NCBI RefSeq assembly: GCF_003853705.1
Contig: NZ_QTQI01000007.1
Span: 124,001 to 188,000 of the forward strand
DNA from: Burkholderia sp. Bp8992
GTDB lineage: Bacteria; Pseudomonadota; Gammaproteobacteria; Burkholderiales; Burkholderiaceae
DNA length: 64,000 nucleotides
Reading direction: 5' to 3'
Made by a program: the position numbers and the translations under genes
The notes under the pieces: model-generated
Told to the model about the DNA's origin: nothing
What the model saw: the letters and a program-made list of their open reading frames with translations, nothing else
Databases searched by the model: none
Shown here: positions 7,794-19,633 of the stretch, piece after piece
Numbering within the stretch: the first letter of the stretch is position 1
Layout of the letters: each line of letters starts with the position of its first letter

Positions 7794-9407
7794 ATGAAAT
7801 CCTTGCATGCCATGTCGGCCGTGCTGGCCGCGCTCGCCCTGACGACGCCTGTTGCCCACGCCGTTACCGTCCCGTCGAACGTCGCGCTCGCTCCCCAACA
7901 GGACCTGACGCGACAGGTGCCCGCCGAAATCGAGTCGCTCGACCCCGCGCACATCGAATCGTGGACCGGCAACACGATCGGCCTCGACCTGTTCGAAGGG
8001 CTGGCCCGCATCGATGCGGCCGGCCAGGTCGTGCCGGGCGTCGCGCTGTCGTGGGAGCGCAAGACGCCGCAAACATGGATCTTCAAGCTTCGCCATGACG
8101 CGAAGTGGAGCAACGGCCAGCCGGTGACGGCCGCCGATTTCGTATATTCGTGGCAGCGCCTCGTCGATCCGAAGACGGGCTCGAAGTACACGATCCTCGT
8201 CGAGTTCGTGAAGAACTCGAAGGACATCATCGCGGGCAAGGCCGCGCCGTCGACGCTCGGCGTGCGCGCCGTCGATCCGTACACGCTGGAAGTGACGACC
8301 GACGTGCCGGTCGCATTCTTCCCGGAACTGACGGCCATGGTGCCGCTCGCGCCGGTGAACAAGGACACGGTGACGAAGCTCGGCGACGCATGGACGCGCC
8401 CGGGCAACATCGTCAGCAACGGCGCATACCAGCTCGTCGACTGGCAGCCGAACAACCGCATCGTGATCTCGAAGGATGCGAAGTACTGGAACGCGCCGAA
8501 GGTCGTGATCAACAAGGTCACGTACCTGCCGATCGAGAGCGACGAGACGGCGTTGCGCATGTACCAGGCCGGCCAGATCGACTACAGCTACTCGATCCCG
8601 TCGGGGATCTTCCAGCAGGTCAGCAAGCAGTTCGGCGGCGAACTGCGCCAGGGCCTGCAGCTCGCGACCTATTACTACTACCTGAACAACAGCGATCCGG
8701 CACTGAAGGACAAGCGCGTGCGCCAGGCGCTGTCGATGGTGCTCGATCGCGACGTGCTGACGCAACGGCTCACGCAGGCCGGCGAGAAGCCGATGTACGG
8801 CCTGATGCCGAACGGCACGAAGGGCGTGCAGCCGTTCACGCCGGATTGGGCGTCGTGGCCGATGGCCAAGCGCGTCGAGACCGCGAAGAACCTGCTGAAG
8901 CAGGCCGGCTACTCGGATGCGAAGCCGCTGTCGTTCACGCTGACGTACAACACCAACGACCTGCACAAGAAGGTCGCGCTGTTCGCCGCGTCGGAATGGC
9001 GCACCAAGCTCGGCATCAATACGAAGCTCGAGAACGTCGAGTTCAAGGTGCTGATGAAGGAGCGTCATGACGGCAAGGTGCAGATCGCCCGTGACGGCTG
9101 GTTCGCCGACTACAACGACGCGATGACGTTCTTCGACCTGCTGCGCTGCGGCAGCGCGCAGAACACCGTCGGCTACTGCAACAAGCAGGCCGACGCGCTC
9201 GTCGACGAAGGCAACCAGAAGCTCGACGACAAGGCACGCGCCGCGCTGCTCACGCAGGCGCACGACCTGGCGCTGAGCGACACGCCGATGGTGCCGCTGT
9301 TCCAGTACTCGGCCGATCGTCTCGTGAAGCCCTATGTGGGCGGCTACTCCCTGAAGAACGTGATCGACATGCGTGCTTCGCAGGACATGTACCTGATCAA
9401 GCACTGA
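7794..9407 (+). CDS. oppA: Oligopeptide ABC transporter periplasmic binding protein
   Basis: A 537-residue family 5 extracellular solute-binding protein. The signal peptide (about residues 1-23) has a hydrophobic core and an AHA cleavage site. The body carries family features such as WTFKLR-type WIFKLRHDAKWSNGQPVTAADFVYSWQRL and the conserved NNSDPALKDKRVRQALSMVLDRD segment. It captures oligopeptides in the periplasm for OppBC. It closely resembles OppA/MppA of enterobacteria. It is the first gene of oppABCDF, preceded by a long leader with an inverted repeat. Confidence 0.93.
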   Translation: MKSLHAMSAVLAALALTTPVAHAVTVPSNVALAPQQDLTRQVPAEIESLDPAHIESWTGNTIGLDLFEGLARIDAAGQVVPGVALSWERKTPQTWIFKLRHDAKWSNGQPVTAADFVYSWQRLVDPKTGSKYTILVEFVKNSKDIIAGKAAPSTLGVRAVDPYTLEVTTDVPVAFFPELTAMVPLAPVNKDTVTKLGDAWTRPGNIVSNGAYQLVDWQPNNRIVISKDAKYWNAPKVVINKVTYLPIESDETALRMYQAGQIDYSYSIPSGIFQQVSKQFGGELRQGLQLATYYYYLNNSDPALKDKRVRQALSMVLDRDVLTQRLTQAGEKPMYGLMPNGTKGVQPFTPDWASWPMAKRVETAKNLLKQAGYSDAKPLSFTLTYNTNDLHKKVALFAASEWRTKLGINTKLENVEFKVLMKERHDGKVQIARDGWFADYNDAMTFFDLLRCGSAQNTVGYCNKQADALVDEGNQKLDDKARAALLTQAHDLALSDTPMVPLFQYSADRLVKPYVGGYSLKNVIDMRASQDMYLIKH

Positions 9408-9418
9408 GCGGAGCGATC

Positions 9419-10357
9419 ATGCTGGCCTACGCATTGAGGCGCACGTTGTGGGCGGTGCCGACGATCCTCGCGGTCGTCACCGTCTGCTACCTGCTGCTGC
9501 ACTTCACGCCCGGCGGTCCGTTCGATACGGAAAAGCAGTTGTCCGCCGCGACGCTCGCGAACCTGAACGCGAAGTACCACCTCGACCAGCCGCTGTGGAA
9601 GCAGTACCTGATGTACCTCGATTCGCTGCTGCATGGCGATCTCGGTCCGTCGTTCCGCTACGTCGACTGGTCGGTGAACGACCTCGTGAAGAAGGCGCTG
9701 CCCGTGAGCCTCGGCGTGGGCGGCGTGTCGATCCCGATCTCGATCGGGCTCGGCGTGCTGCTCGGCACCGTCGCGGCGGTGCGCCGCGACAGCTTCATCG
9801 ACCGCGTCGTGATGCTGATCGGCAACGTCGGCAACGTCGTGCCGCCGTTCGTGCTCGGCCCCGTGCTCGTGTGGATCTTCGCGATCCTGCTGAAGACGTC
9901 GGCCGGCAACGGCTGGCTGCCGGCAGGCGGCTGGGGCGACGGCGGCTGGCAGTACCGGCTGCTGCCGATCGTGCTGCTGACCTTCATCAACATGTCGCTG
10001 CTCGCGCGCGTGATGCGCGGCTCGATGATCGAGACGCTGTCGAGCAACTACATCCGCACCGCGCGCGCCAAGGGCCTGCCGGGCTCGACGATCGTGCTGC
10101 GCCATGCGCTCAAGCCCGCGCTGATGCCGGTCGTGTCGCTGTTCGGCACGGTCTGCATCTCGTCGATCACGGCGGCCGTCGTCACCGAGTCGGTGTTCGC
10201 GCTGCCGGGCCTCGGGCAGCTCGTCGTGAACGGCGCCATCAACCGCGACTACACGCTGGTGCTCGGCCTCGTCGTCCTGACTACCGTCTGCGCCGTGCTG
10301 TTCAACCTGCTGGTCGACCTCGCGTATGCGTGGCTCGATCCGCGCATCCGTTATTGA
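9419..10357 (+). CDS. oppB: Oligopeptide ABC transporter permease OppB
   Basis: A 312-residue inner-membrane permease with six hydrophobic segments and a first-helix start (MLAYALRRTLWAVPTILAVV) typical of OppB/DppB. The coupling EAA-like loop is near YIRTARAKGLPGSTIVLRHALK. It forms the channel with OppC. GGAGCG precedes the ATG at 9419, 11 bases after oppA, so translation is operonic. Confidence 0.94.
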   Translation: MLAYALRRTLWAVPTILAVVTVCYLLLHFTPGGPFDTEKQLSAATLANLNAKYHLDQPLWKQYLMYLDSLLHGDLGPSFRYVDWSVNDLVKKALPVSLGVGGVSIPISIGLGVLLGTVAAVRRDSFIDRVVMLIGNVGNVVPPFVLGPVLVWIFAILLKTSAGNGWLPAGGWGDGGWQYRLLPIVLLTFINMSLLARVMRGSMIETLSSNYIRTARAKGLPGSTIVLRHALKPALMPVVSLFGTVCISSITAAVVTESVFALPGLGQLVVNGAINRDYTLVLGLVVLTTVCAVLFNLLVDLAYAWLDPRIRY

Positions 10358-10370
10358 GCGAGGCACCGCG

Positions 10371-11273
10371 ATGACTCCGACTACTCCCGTCGTCGGCCTG
10401 CCCGTGCAGACCGATTCGCCGCCCCGTTCGCGCTCGCCGCTCGCGCTCGCGATGGCGCGCTTCCTTCACAACCGCGCGGCCGTGTTCAGCCTCGTGCTGC
10501 TGGCGCTGGTCACGCTCGCCTGCTTCGTCGGCCCGTGGCTGCTTGCGGCCGATCCCGCCGCGAGCGACTGGGGCGCGATCAGCCTGCCGCCGACCTGGGC
10601 GAACCAGCACTGGTTCGGCACCGACGAGCTTGGCCGCGACCTGCTCGTGCGCACGCTGATCGGCGGTCGCGTGTCGATCGAGGTCGGCGTGCTCGGCACG
10701 CTCGTGTCCGGCCTGTTCGGCGTCGCGTGGGGCGCGACCGCGGGCTTCGCGGGCGGCCGCGTCGACTCCGTGATGATGCGCGTCGTCGACATGATGTACG
10801 CGATCCCGTACCTGCTGATCGCGATCCTGATGATGACCCTGTTCGGCCGCTCGTTCATGCTGGTCGTGCTGACCATCAGCGCGTTCTCGTGGATCGACAT
10901 GGCGCGCGTCGTGCGCGGCCAGACGCTGTCGCTGCGCAACCGCGAGTTCGTCGATGCGGCGCGTGCGATCGGCGTGACGCCGGCCACGATCGTGCGGCGC
11001 CATGTCGTGCCGAACCTGCTCGGCGTGGTCGTCGTGTACGCGACGGTCTCGGTGCCGGGCATCGTGCTGACCGAATCGGTGCTGTCGTTCCTCGGCCTCG
11101 GCGTGCAGGAGCCGATGACGAGCTGGGGCGTGCTGATCCAGGACGGCGCGCAGAAACTGGAATCGATGCCGTGGCTGCTGCTGGCCCCGGCCGTGATGCT
11201 TTGCGTGACGCTTTACTGCGTGAATTTCGTCGGCGACGGCCTGCGGGATGCGCTTGACCCGAAGGATCGTTGA
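10371..11273 (+). CDS. oppC: Oligopeptide ABC transporter permease OppC
   Basis: A 300-residue permease partner of OppB. It has an N-terminal cytoplasmic segment, a first helix near residues 35-55, the periplasmic HWFGTDELGRDLLVR motif characteristic of OppC/DppC, and the coupling loop EFVDAARAIGVTPATIVRRHVVPN. The ATG at 10371 (13 bases after oppB, with GAGGCA before it) is chosen; an upstream in-frame ATG lies inside oppB. Confidence 0.94.
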   Translation: MTPTTPVVGLPVQTDSPPRSRSPLALAMARFLHNRAAVFSLVLLALVTLACFVGPWLLAADPAASDWGAISLPPTWANQHWFGTDELGRDLLVRTLIGGRVSIEVGVLGTLVSGLFGVAWGATAGFAGGRVDSVMMRVVDMMYAIPYLLIAILMMTLFGRSFMLVVLTISAFSWIDMARVVRGQTLSLRNREFVDAARAIGVTPATIVRRHVVPNLLGVVVVYATVSVPGIVLTESVLSFLGLGVQEPMTSWGVLIQDGAQKLESMPWLLLAPAVMLCVTLYCVNFVGDGLRDALDPKDR

Positions 11274-11274
11274 G

Positions 11275-13283
<2,009 letters not shown>

Positions 13284-13441
13284 TGTGAAGTAACTCGGCA
13301 AATAAAACCAGGCAGGTCAACAGGGGCAGTGGCGGCGCGAATGATCTTCGCGTCGCGGGTACAGGCGCGTCCTTAGCCGGGCGTGCCGGGGGGCCGGGAG
13401 CGGATCGCGACCGGCGTGGACGGATATCAAACAAGACGAGA

Positions 13442-14908
13442 ATGACGATGAAAAAACAGAAGACGATCGGGACGGCATCGAAGATGCTGCTTGCATGGGG
13501 ACTGCCGGCACTCGCCGGCGTCTCACTGACGGGCGTGGCGCACGCCGACGACGCGGCACCCGCGCCGCTGACGGTCGCGCAGGCCGCACCGGCCGCGACC
13601 GTTGCGCAGGCATCGACCCCGAACGCCATCATCAACGCCGAAGCGAACCAGGCCGTCACGCCGCCGGACGAGCCGTCGGCGCAGTCGAAGTCGAACGGCT
13701 TCATTGCCGACAGCCATCTCAACTTCCTGTTCCGCAACTACTCGGACGTGCTCGACAGCAAGGGCGGGCCGCATCGCCACGCGTGGGTCCAGGGCGCGAT
13801 GGCGAACTTCGAGTCGGGCTTTACGACGGGCCTGATCGGCATCGGCTTCGACGCATCGCTGTATGCGGCACTGAAGCTCGACGGCGGCCAGGGTGCCGGC
13901 AGCATGGTGCACATCGCGAAGGGCGGCGGCGGCGGCAACCAGCTCGCGTGGGCATACCCCGGCATCTACGACATCAAGGCGCGGATCTCGAACACGGTGG
14001 TCAAGTACGGTCTGCAGGCCGTCGACAACCCGTTCATGGAGCAGCACGACAACCGTGCGCTGCCGCCGACGTTCCTCGGTGCGACGATCGTCAGCAATGA
14101 ATTCAAGAACGTGATGCTCGAGGCCGGCAGCTTCACGAAGACCGACGCGCGCGGTCACACGACGCTCACCAACCTGACGACGCAGTACGGCGGCACGCGC
14201 ATCGATCGCCTGACGTATGTCGGCGGCACGTGGGACTACTCGCCGAACGGCGAAGTCGCGCTGTACGCGAACCAGGCCGACGACGTGTGGCACCAGTACT
14301 ACGCGTCGGTGAAGCACAGCATCGGCAGCCCGCAGACGATCAAGTGGACCGGCTTCGGCAACGTCTACTCGACGCACGACACGGGCGACGCGCGGCAGGG
14401 CAAGATCGACAACAACGCCTACAGCCTGTCGGTGGCCGCACAGCACGGCCCGCACGAGCTGCTGCTCGGCTTCCAGCAGGTGCTCGGCGACCAGTTCTTC
14501 GACTACCTGAACGAAACGAACGGCATCTTCCTGACCAACTCGATGGACGTCGACTACAACGCGCCGCACGAAAAGTCGCTGCAGCTGCGTTACACGTTCT
14601 ACGGCAAGGAAGCGGGCCTGCCGGGCTTCAAGGCGATGGTCTGGGGCGTGACGGGCTGGGGTGCGGACGGCAGCGCGGGCGCGGCCAACGACCCGAGCAA
14701 GTCGAGCATCTACTGGGCCAACGGCGCGCCGGTGCAGGGCCGTCACCACGAGTTCGGCTTCATCCCGTCGTACACGTTCCAGAGCGGCAAGCTGAAGGAC
14801 ACGAAGGTCACGTTCATCGCGATGTGGCACAACGGTTCGGCTCACTACTCGGACGCGACGAACCGCGAGTACCGCCTGGTCGTGAACCTGCCGCTGCACG
14901 CGTTCTGA
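13442..14908 (+). CDS. OprD-family outer-membrane porin
   Basis: A 488-residue precursor with a signal peptide ending near residue 35 (VAHA-DD), an Ala/Pro/Gln-rich linker, then a beta-barrel opening GFIADSHLNFLFRNYSDV and closing with the terminal phenylalanine of LVVNLPLHAF, the usual barrel-assembly signal. Sequence and length fit the OprD family, which admits small peptides, amino acids or organic acids. Its place 158 bases after oppF suggests it delivers peptides to the Opp system. Start is ATG 13442 or ATG 13448; the difference is two residues. Confidence 0.85.
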   Translation: MTMKKQKTIGTASKMLLAWGLPALAGVSLTGVAHADDAAPAPLTVAQAAPAATVAQASTPNAIINAEANQAVTPPDEPSAQSKSNGFIADSHLNFLFRNYSDVLDSKGGPHRHAWVQGAMANFESGFTTGLIGIGFDASLYAALKLDGGQGAGSMVHIAKGGGGGNQLAWAYPGIYDIKARISNTVVKYGLQAVDNPFMEQHDNRALPPTFLGATIVSNEFKNVMLEAGSFTKTDARGHTTLTNLTTQYGGTRIDRLTYVGGTWDYSPNGEVALYANQADDVWHQYYASVKHSIGSPQTIKWTGFGNVYSTHDTGDARQGKIDNNAYSLSVAAQHGPHELLLGFQQVLGDQFFDYLNETNGIFLTNSMDVDYNAPHEKSLQLRYTFYGKEAGLPGFKAMVWGVTGWGADGSAGAANDPSKSSIYWANGAPVQGRHHEFGFIPSYTFQSGKLKDTKVTFIAMWHNGSAHYSDATNREYRLVVNLPLHAF

Positions 14909-14964
14909 ACGAAGGGGGACACCGGTTCCCCCGCATCGCGCAGCCGGCCGGGCCCGCAGTTCGG

Positions 14965-15960
14965 TCAGGCCGGCTTGTGCAGCCCCGCGACGGGATCGTT
15001 CGCGGCGGGCATCTCTTCCACGAGCGACGTGAGCTGGCGGCCCGTATTGCGCCAGGCGTCGAGGCCGCCGCGCAGCGCGAGCGCATCGGTGAAGCCTGCG
15101 TCGAGCAGGCGCTTCGCCATCAGCGCGGCCGTCACTTCATTCGGGCACGAGCAATACACGACGAACTTCTGCGACAGCGGATAGCGCGCGACGATGTCGC
15201 CGATCTGCCGCTCGTCGGCGAATTGCGCACCGGGAATCGTGAACGGGTCGAGCTTGCGGTGCTCGGGCGAGCGCACGTCGAGCACCACCGGCGCGGCGGT
15301 GTCGCGCAGCAGCACGTCGAGTTCGTCGACACCGATCCGCGCGTTCGCGAGCTGGCGGATCAGCGCGCGGCGGCGCATCCAGCGCACGGCCGCATAGATC
15401 GCCAGCAGCGCGACGATGACCAGCAGCACCGCGCGGCCGAGATGGCTCGCGCCGGCGAACAGCCAGTCGATCTGACGGTAGAACACGAGGCCGGCGATCA
15501 GCCCGACGATGGTCCACAGCGCGGCGCCGAGCGCGTCGTAGCCGGCGAACGTGCGATAGCGCGTGCCGAGCGCGCCGGCCATCGGCACCGACACCAGCGA
15601 CAAGCCCGGAATGAAGCGTGCGACCGCGAGCACGCGCACGCCGTAGCGGCCGAAGAAGCGCTCGGTCTTGCGCACGCAGGTATCGCGCGACAGCGACAGC
15701 CGGCAGATCGTCTTCAGCGTCGTGCCGCCGTAACGGCGCCCCGCGACGTACCAGACGGTGTCGCCGATCAGCGCGCCGAGCACCGACAGCGCCACCACCG
15801 TCACGAGCTGCGACCCGATCATCGCCGGGTGCATCGCGGACATCGCGCCGAACAGCACGAGCGTCGGCATCGCGGGCACCGGCAGGCCGATGGCCGCCGC
15901 GAGCACGTTGGCGAACACGAGAAGCGGCCCGTACTGGGCGACGAGGTCACGTAGGAGCAT
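14965..15960 (-). CDS. DedA-family membrane protein fused to a rhodanese domain
   Basis: A 331-residue protein. Residues about 1-200 form a DedA/SNARE-associated membrane domain with four to five hydrophobic segments and the family-like GRYGVRVLAVARFIPGLSLV stretch. Residues about 215-315 form a rhodanese domain with VVLDVRSPEHR and the active-site loop YCSCPNE, where the first cysteine of the loop is the likely persulfide carrier. DedA proteins act in lipid flipping and envelope homeostasis; the fused sulfurtransferase faces the cytoplasm if topology is standard. It is a single gene converging with the OprD porin. Confidence 0.85.
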   Translation of the reverse strand: MLLRDLVAQYGPLLVFANVLAAAIGLPVPAMPTLVLFGAMSAMHPAMIGSQLVTVVALSVLGALIGDTVWYVAGRRYGGTTLKTICRLSLSRDTCVRKTERFFGRYGVRVLAVARFIPGLSLVSVPMAGALGTRYRTFAGYDALGAALWTIVGLIAGLVFYRQIDWLFAGASHLGRAVLLVIVALLAIYAAVRWMRRRALIRQLANARIGVDELDVLLRDTAAPVVLDVRSPEHRKLDPFTIPGAQFADERQIGDIVARYPLSQKFVVYCSCPNEVTAALMAKRLLDAGFTDALALRGGLDAWRNTGRQLTSLVEEMPAANDPVAGLHKPA

Positions 15961-16114
15961 GACGGCTGGCCGAAAAGGAGACGCGTGGGCAGGAAACGCA
16001 GATGGGCCGATTATCGGCCTTTTTCAAGACAACGGCGGGAATGACGCAAAGCGCCTGACGGCGGCAGGGGGATACCGGTGAGCCGGCGCGCTGCGCGCGG
16101 CTCACCGATCGGGA

Positions 16115-16384
16115 TCAGGAGGGGGTACGGGCGAGCGACGCGGCACCGTGGTTTTCGCCGGGCAGCTCGGCGCCGTGCGAGCGGATCGCCGCGATCAGTT
16201 CGGCCGGCGTGATCTCGTAGCGGACCTCGCGGTGGATGCCGGGTTTGCGTTCGTCGATCTCGATCAGCAGCACGCTTTTGCCGTCGCCCGTTGCTTCCAG
16301 CCGGAGCGAGCGCAGTTCGCGGCCGTCGGCCGGGTCGTGTTCGGTGAGCAGGGTCATTGCCCCGGATGAGCCGGTAGTGCGCAT
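16115..16384 (-). CDS. Hypothetical protein (89 aa)
   Basis: An 89-residue soluble protein, MRTTGSSGAMTLL at the start, with a beta-rich middle (SVLLIEIDERKPGIHREVRYEI) and a short helical tail. No family is recognised. The ATG at 16384 is preferred because AGGATAGG lies just upstream; an ATG at 16357 is an alternative. A strong stem (16078-16105) follows its stop. Coding evidence is the ribosome binding site and codon bias only. Confidence 0.55.
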   Translation of the reverse strand: MRTTGSSGAMTLLTEHDPADGRELRSLRLEATGDGKSVLLIEIDERKPGIHREVRYEITPAELIAAIRSHGAELPGENHGAASLARTPS

Positions 16385-16664
16385 CGAACCTATCCTCGTA
16401 TCGTGTCGTGGATGCCGTAACGGCAAAGATGTCTTTGTTGACTACAGCTTGACGCAGTTTAACGCGAACGGGCCGCGGTACGGAGCATTTTCGTGCGGTG
16501 AAATGAGGGCTGCACCACCGATCCTTCTGATGTTTGAGCCGCGCCGGGCGGGCGTTTCAGCCGGATCGGCCACAGTCGCGGCCGGCGCGTGAGCGGCGTG
16601 CGCGGTTGCACCGGCGCGGGTGGCGACACGCGAGGCGAAGCGTGTCGCCGCGGTGCCGTCGGAA

Positions 16665-16965
16665 GCGGTCGGCGAGACCCATCGCCGGCGCCGACCGAGT
16701 GGCGGCCGGTTTCGACGCGCCGGCCACGCGGCGCGAGAAGCTCGCGTCGCTGTCGGCGGTGACGATGAAGTCGTACCAGTGGCCGGTCGAGTCGCGTTTC
16801 CGGTGCAGCTCGGCCCGGTCGCCGGCGCGTACCGTGACGGTCCACGTGGGACCGGTACCGTGGCCGCGACCCAGGCTGTTGCCGTCCTCGTTGCCGTGGC
16901 CATGACCATGATCGTCGTTGCCGCGGTTGCCGGCGAGCGGGCCGTAGACCCGGATCGACTTCGCA
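16665..16965 (-). pseudogene. Remnant of a phospholipase C C-terminal region
   Basis: Reading leftward, one frame gives TVTVRAGDRAELHRKRD then STGHWYDFIVTADSDASFSRRVAG. The next frame continues RVETGRHS, and the first frame resumes APAMGLAD. Together these match the end of the bacterial phospholipase C family (a WYDF..VTAD.D..F.RR.AGH.ETGR..SDPAMG-type ending), but with two compensating frame slips and no catalytic domain upstream. A glycine/histidine-rich insert precedes it. I read it as a decayed fragment; a short lineage-specific gene is the alternative. A 194-residue open frame covers this region on the same strand. Confidence 0.5.
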
Positions 16966-17234
16966 CCGTGCCGTCGCCGTCGTCGCCGCCGTCGTTGCGC
17001 GGCCGCAGGTGGAGGAGGTGCGCGCATCGCGTTCGACACGCGGTGTCGCGCGAAGGCAGCGGCCATCGTCCGGATTCCGTTCGAATCTCCTTGCCACGTT
17101 CGTTGCGGGTGCAACGTGATGCGCGAGCGCGTGACGCCCATGTTTCAAATGCGTGAAATCGGATAAGCTCGACACGTTGCTGCGCCCATGCGCAGTCCGC
17201 GCCTTCAGCGCGATTTTTCGGAACCGGCCCACCC

Positions 17235-17735
17235 ATGACCGACATCACGATCCGGCACAGCGAGACGCACGACGTCGACGCGATCCGGCACATCGCCGCG
17301 CATCCAGCGGTATACAGCAATACGTTGCAGTATCCGTTTCCGTCGCTCGAAAAATGGCAGAAGCGGATCGAGAACGTGCATGAGCGCGGCGTGAGCCTCG
17401 TCGCCGAAATCGACGGCACGGTCGTCGGCCATCTCGGCCTGCAATTCGAGCCGAATCCGCGCCGGCGCCATGCAGCAGGGCTCGGCATGATGGTCGATGC
17501 GGCCCGTCACGGGCACGGCATCGGCAGCCGGCTGCTCGCGGCCGCGATCGACCTCGCGGAAAACTGGCTGAACCTCACACGCCTCGAGCTGACCGTATTC
17601 ACCGACAACCGGGCGGCGATCGCGCTCTACGAGAAGCACGGTTTCCAGATCGAAGGCGAATCGCCGGGCTACGCGTTGCGCGACGGCGTGCACGCGTCCG
17701 TGTATCACATGGCGCGGGTCAAGGCACGGCAGTGA
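17235..17735 (+). CDS. aaaT: GNAT acetyltransferase of the YhhY/AaaT type
   Basis: A 166-residue GNAT protein. The N-terminus (ITIRHSETHDVDAIRHI then HPAVYSNTLQ) and the end (ELTVFTDNRAAIALYEKHGFQIEGE, YALRDG, YHMARVK) follow E. coli YhhY closely; YhhY is an L-amino-acid N-acetyltransferase (AaaT). Acetyl-CoA binding is at the GHGIGSRLLAAAI loop near residues 95-107. It would be cytoplasmic, acetylating free amino acids such as phenylalanine or methionine. It is a single gene, divergent from the phospholipase remnant. Confidence 0.82.
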   Translation: MTDITIRHSETHDVDAIRHIAAHPAVYSNTLQYPFPSLEKWQKRIENVHERGVSLVAEIDGTVVGHLGLQFEPNPRRRHAAGLGMMVDAARHGHGIGSRLLAAAIDLAENWLNLTRLELTVFTDNRAAIALYEKHGFQIEGESPGYALRDGVHASVYHMARVKARQ

Positions 17736-17995
17736 AAGGCCTGCAGACGCGCACGCGACGGCACATGCGGCCGCGATAGCGCACGTCATATTCATTCGAG
17801 AATTCGTTCGTTTTCCACCGTCTGTACCCGTCGTATCGTTGAATGATTTGCCGGCCGCTTCGGCCGGCGTTCGTTGTTCCGACTCGATGCATGCGCGGCG
17901 TCGCACGCTGGCCAGCCTCATCGTCATCGCTTCCCGGCCGTTGTTTCGCGCGCCGCACTGTCCCGCAACCGCCTCCTTCAACGGAACCCGCTTCG

Positions 17996-19594
17996 ATGAA
18001 AACCGTTCTCCGGAATCTGACTGCCGCCTGCCTGTTCGCTGCCGCCGCAGGTGCGGCGTTTGCCGCCGCCACGCCCGCCGCCGCCCCGCTGGCGAGTGCC
18101 TCGCCCGACGGTGCGCACCTGCCGCCCGGCATCGCGTGGCAGCACGGCGACGTCGACGCCGCGTTCGCGCTCGCGAAGCGCACCGGCAAGCCGCTGCTGC
18201 TGTACTGGGGCGCGGTGTGGTGTCCGTCGTGCAACCAGGTGAAGTCGACGATCTTCAGCCAGCAGGCCTTCAAGACGCGCTCGTCGTTCTTCGTGCCCGT
18301 GTATCTCGACGGCGATACCGAAAGCGCGCAGAAGCTCGGCGAGCGTTTCAAGGTGCACGGCTATCCGACGATGATCCTGTTCCGCCCCGACGGCACCGAG
18401 GTGACGCGGCTGCCGGGCGAAGCCGATCTCGACCGCTACATGCAGGCGCTGTCGCTCGGGATGACGGCCGCGCATCCGGTGCGGCAGACGCTGGCGACGG
18501 CGCTGAAGAACGGCGCGTCGCTGACGCCGGACGAATGGCGCCTGCTGGCCGACTATTCGTGGGATACGGATGGCGCACTGCCGGTGCCGGCCGACCGCGT
18601 CGCCGAGACGCTGCAGTCGCTCGCGCAACGTGCGCGGGCGGCCGGCGCGAAGGCCGAGGCGGCACGCTTCGCGTTGAAGTCGGCGGTGGTCGCCGCGTCG
18701 GACGATCCGGCGCAGGCCGGTGCGCTCGACAAGGCGGCGCTCGCCGATTCGCTGCGTACCGTGTTGCACGATCGGGCGCTGTCGCGGGCCGATTCGGACG
18801 TGCTGGTCGCGGCGCCCGCGCGCGTGGTCGCGTATCTCGGCAGCGACGACGCACAGCGCGCGACGCTGCGCGGCGCGTACGACGCTGCACTCTCGCGCCT
18901 GTCGACCGACACGACGCTGTCGTCGATCGACCGGCTGATGGCATTGCACGGCCGCGTGCTGCTCGCGCACGGCGACGCGAGCAAGGGCGTGCCGCTCGCT
19001 GCGCCGGCGCTGGCCGATACCGCGCGCAAGCAAATCGCCGCATCGGTGCAGCAAGCGGCGAACGCGTACGAGCGGCAGGCGCTCGTCAGCGAAGGCGCGG
19101 ACACGCTGACCGACGCGGGGCTGTACGACGAGTCGGATGCGTTGCTGAAGGCAGAGCTGCCGCGTTCGTCCACGCCGTATTACTTCATGTCGGGGCTGGC
19201 CGCGAATGCGAAGGCGCGCGGCGACAAAGCCGCCGCGCTCGACTGGTATCGCAAGGCATACGACGCGGCGAGCGGGCCGGCGACGAAGCTGCGCTGGGGT
19301 GCCACCTACTTTGCGAATGCGGTCCAGCTGGCGCCGGACGATTCGGCACGTATCGAAGGCATTGCCGCGAGTGTGCTCGCGCAGGCCGACAAGACCCGCG
19401 ACGCGTTCTACGGCGCGAACCTGCGCGCGTTGACCAAGGTCGTCACGCAGCTGAACCGCTGGCGCGGCAGCGGCGCGCACGATGCGTCGGTCAAGTCGGT
19501 CGTCAAGCAGTTCGACGGCGTATGCGGAAAACTGCCTGCAGGCGATCCGCAGGCAGCGGCGTGCGCCAAGCTGATCCAGCCCGTGAAGGCGTAA
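17996..19594 (+). CDS. Exported thioredoxin-fold protein with long helical C-terminus
   Basis: A 532-residue protein. A signal peptide (residues 1-24) is followed by a thioredoxin-like domain of the DsbD-C/thioredoxin_7 type at about 45-150, with the redox motif WCPSC (Cys76, Cys79). The remaining 370 residues are alanine-rich helices resembling tandem repeats with a tetratricopeptide feel (YYFMSGLAANAKARGDKAAALDWYRKAYDAA). A periplasmic thiol-disulfide or protein-quality role is likely. The ATG at 17996 is chosen because it begins the signal peptide. Confidence 0.78.
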   Translation: MKTVLRNLTAACLFAAAAGAAFAAATPAAAPLASASPDGAHLPPGIAWQHGDVDAAFALAKRTGKPLLLYWGAVWCPSCNQVKSTIFSQQAFKTRSSFFVPVYLDGDTESAQKLGERFKVHGYPTMILFRPDGTEVTRLPGEADLDRYMQALSLGMTAAHPVRQTLATALKNGASLTPDEWRLLADYSWDTDGALPVPADRVAETLQSLAQRARAAGAKAEAARFALKSAVVAASDDPAQAGALDKAALADSLRTVLHDRALSRADSDVLVAAPARVVAYLGSDDAQRATLRGAYDAALSRLSTDTTLSSIDRLMALHGRVLLAHGDASKGVPLAAPALADTARKQIAASVQQAANAYERQALVSEGADTLTDAGLYDESDALLKAELPRSSTPYYFMSGLAANAKARGDKAAALDWYRKAYDAASGPATKLRWGATYFANAVQLAPDDSARIEGIAASVLAQADKTRDAFYGANLRALTKVVTQLNRWRGSGAHDASVKSVVKQFDGVCGKLPAGDPQAAACAKLIQPVKA

Positions 19595-19633
19595 CGGCGC
19601 AGCGATGCGTCGTCGAGCGGGCCGGACGCCGGA

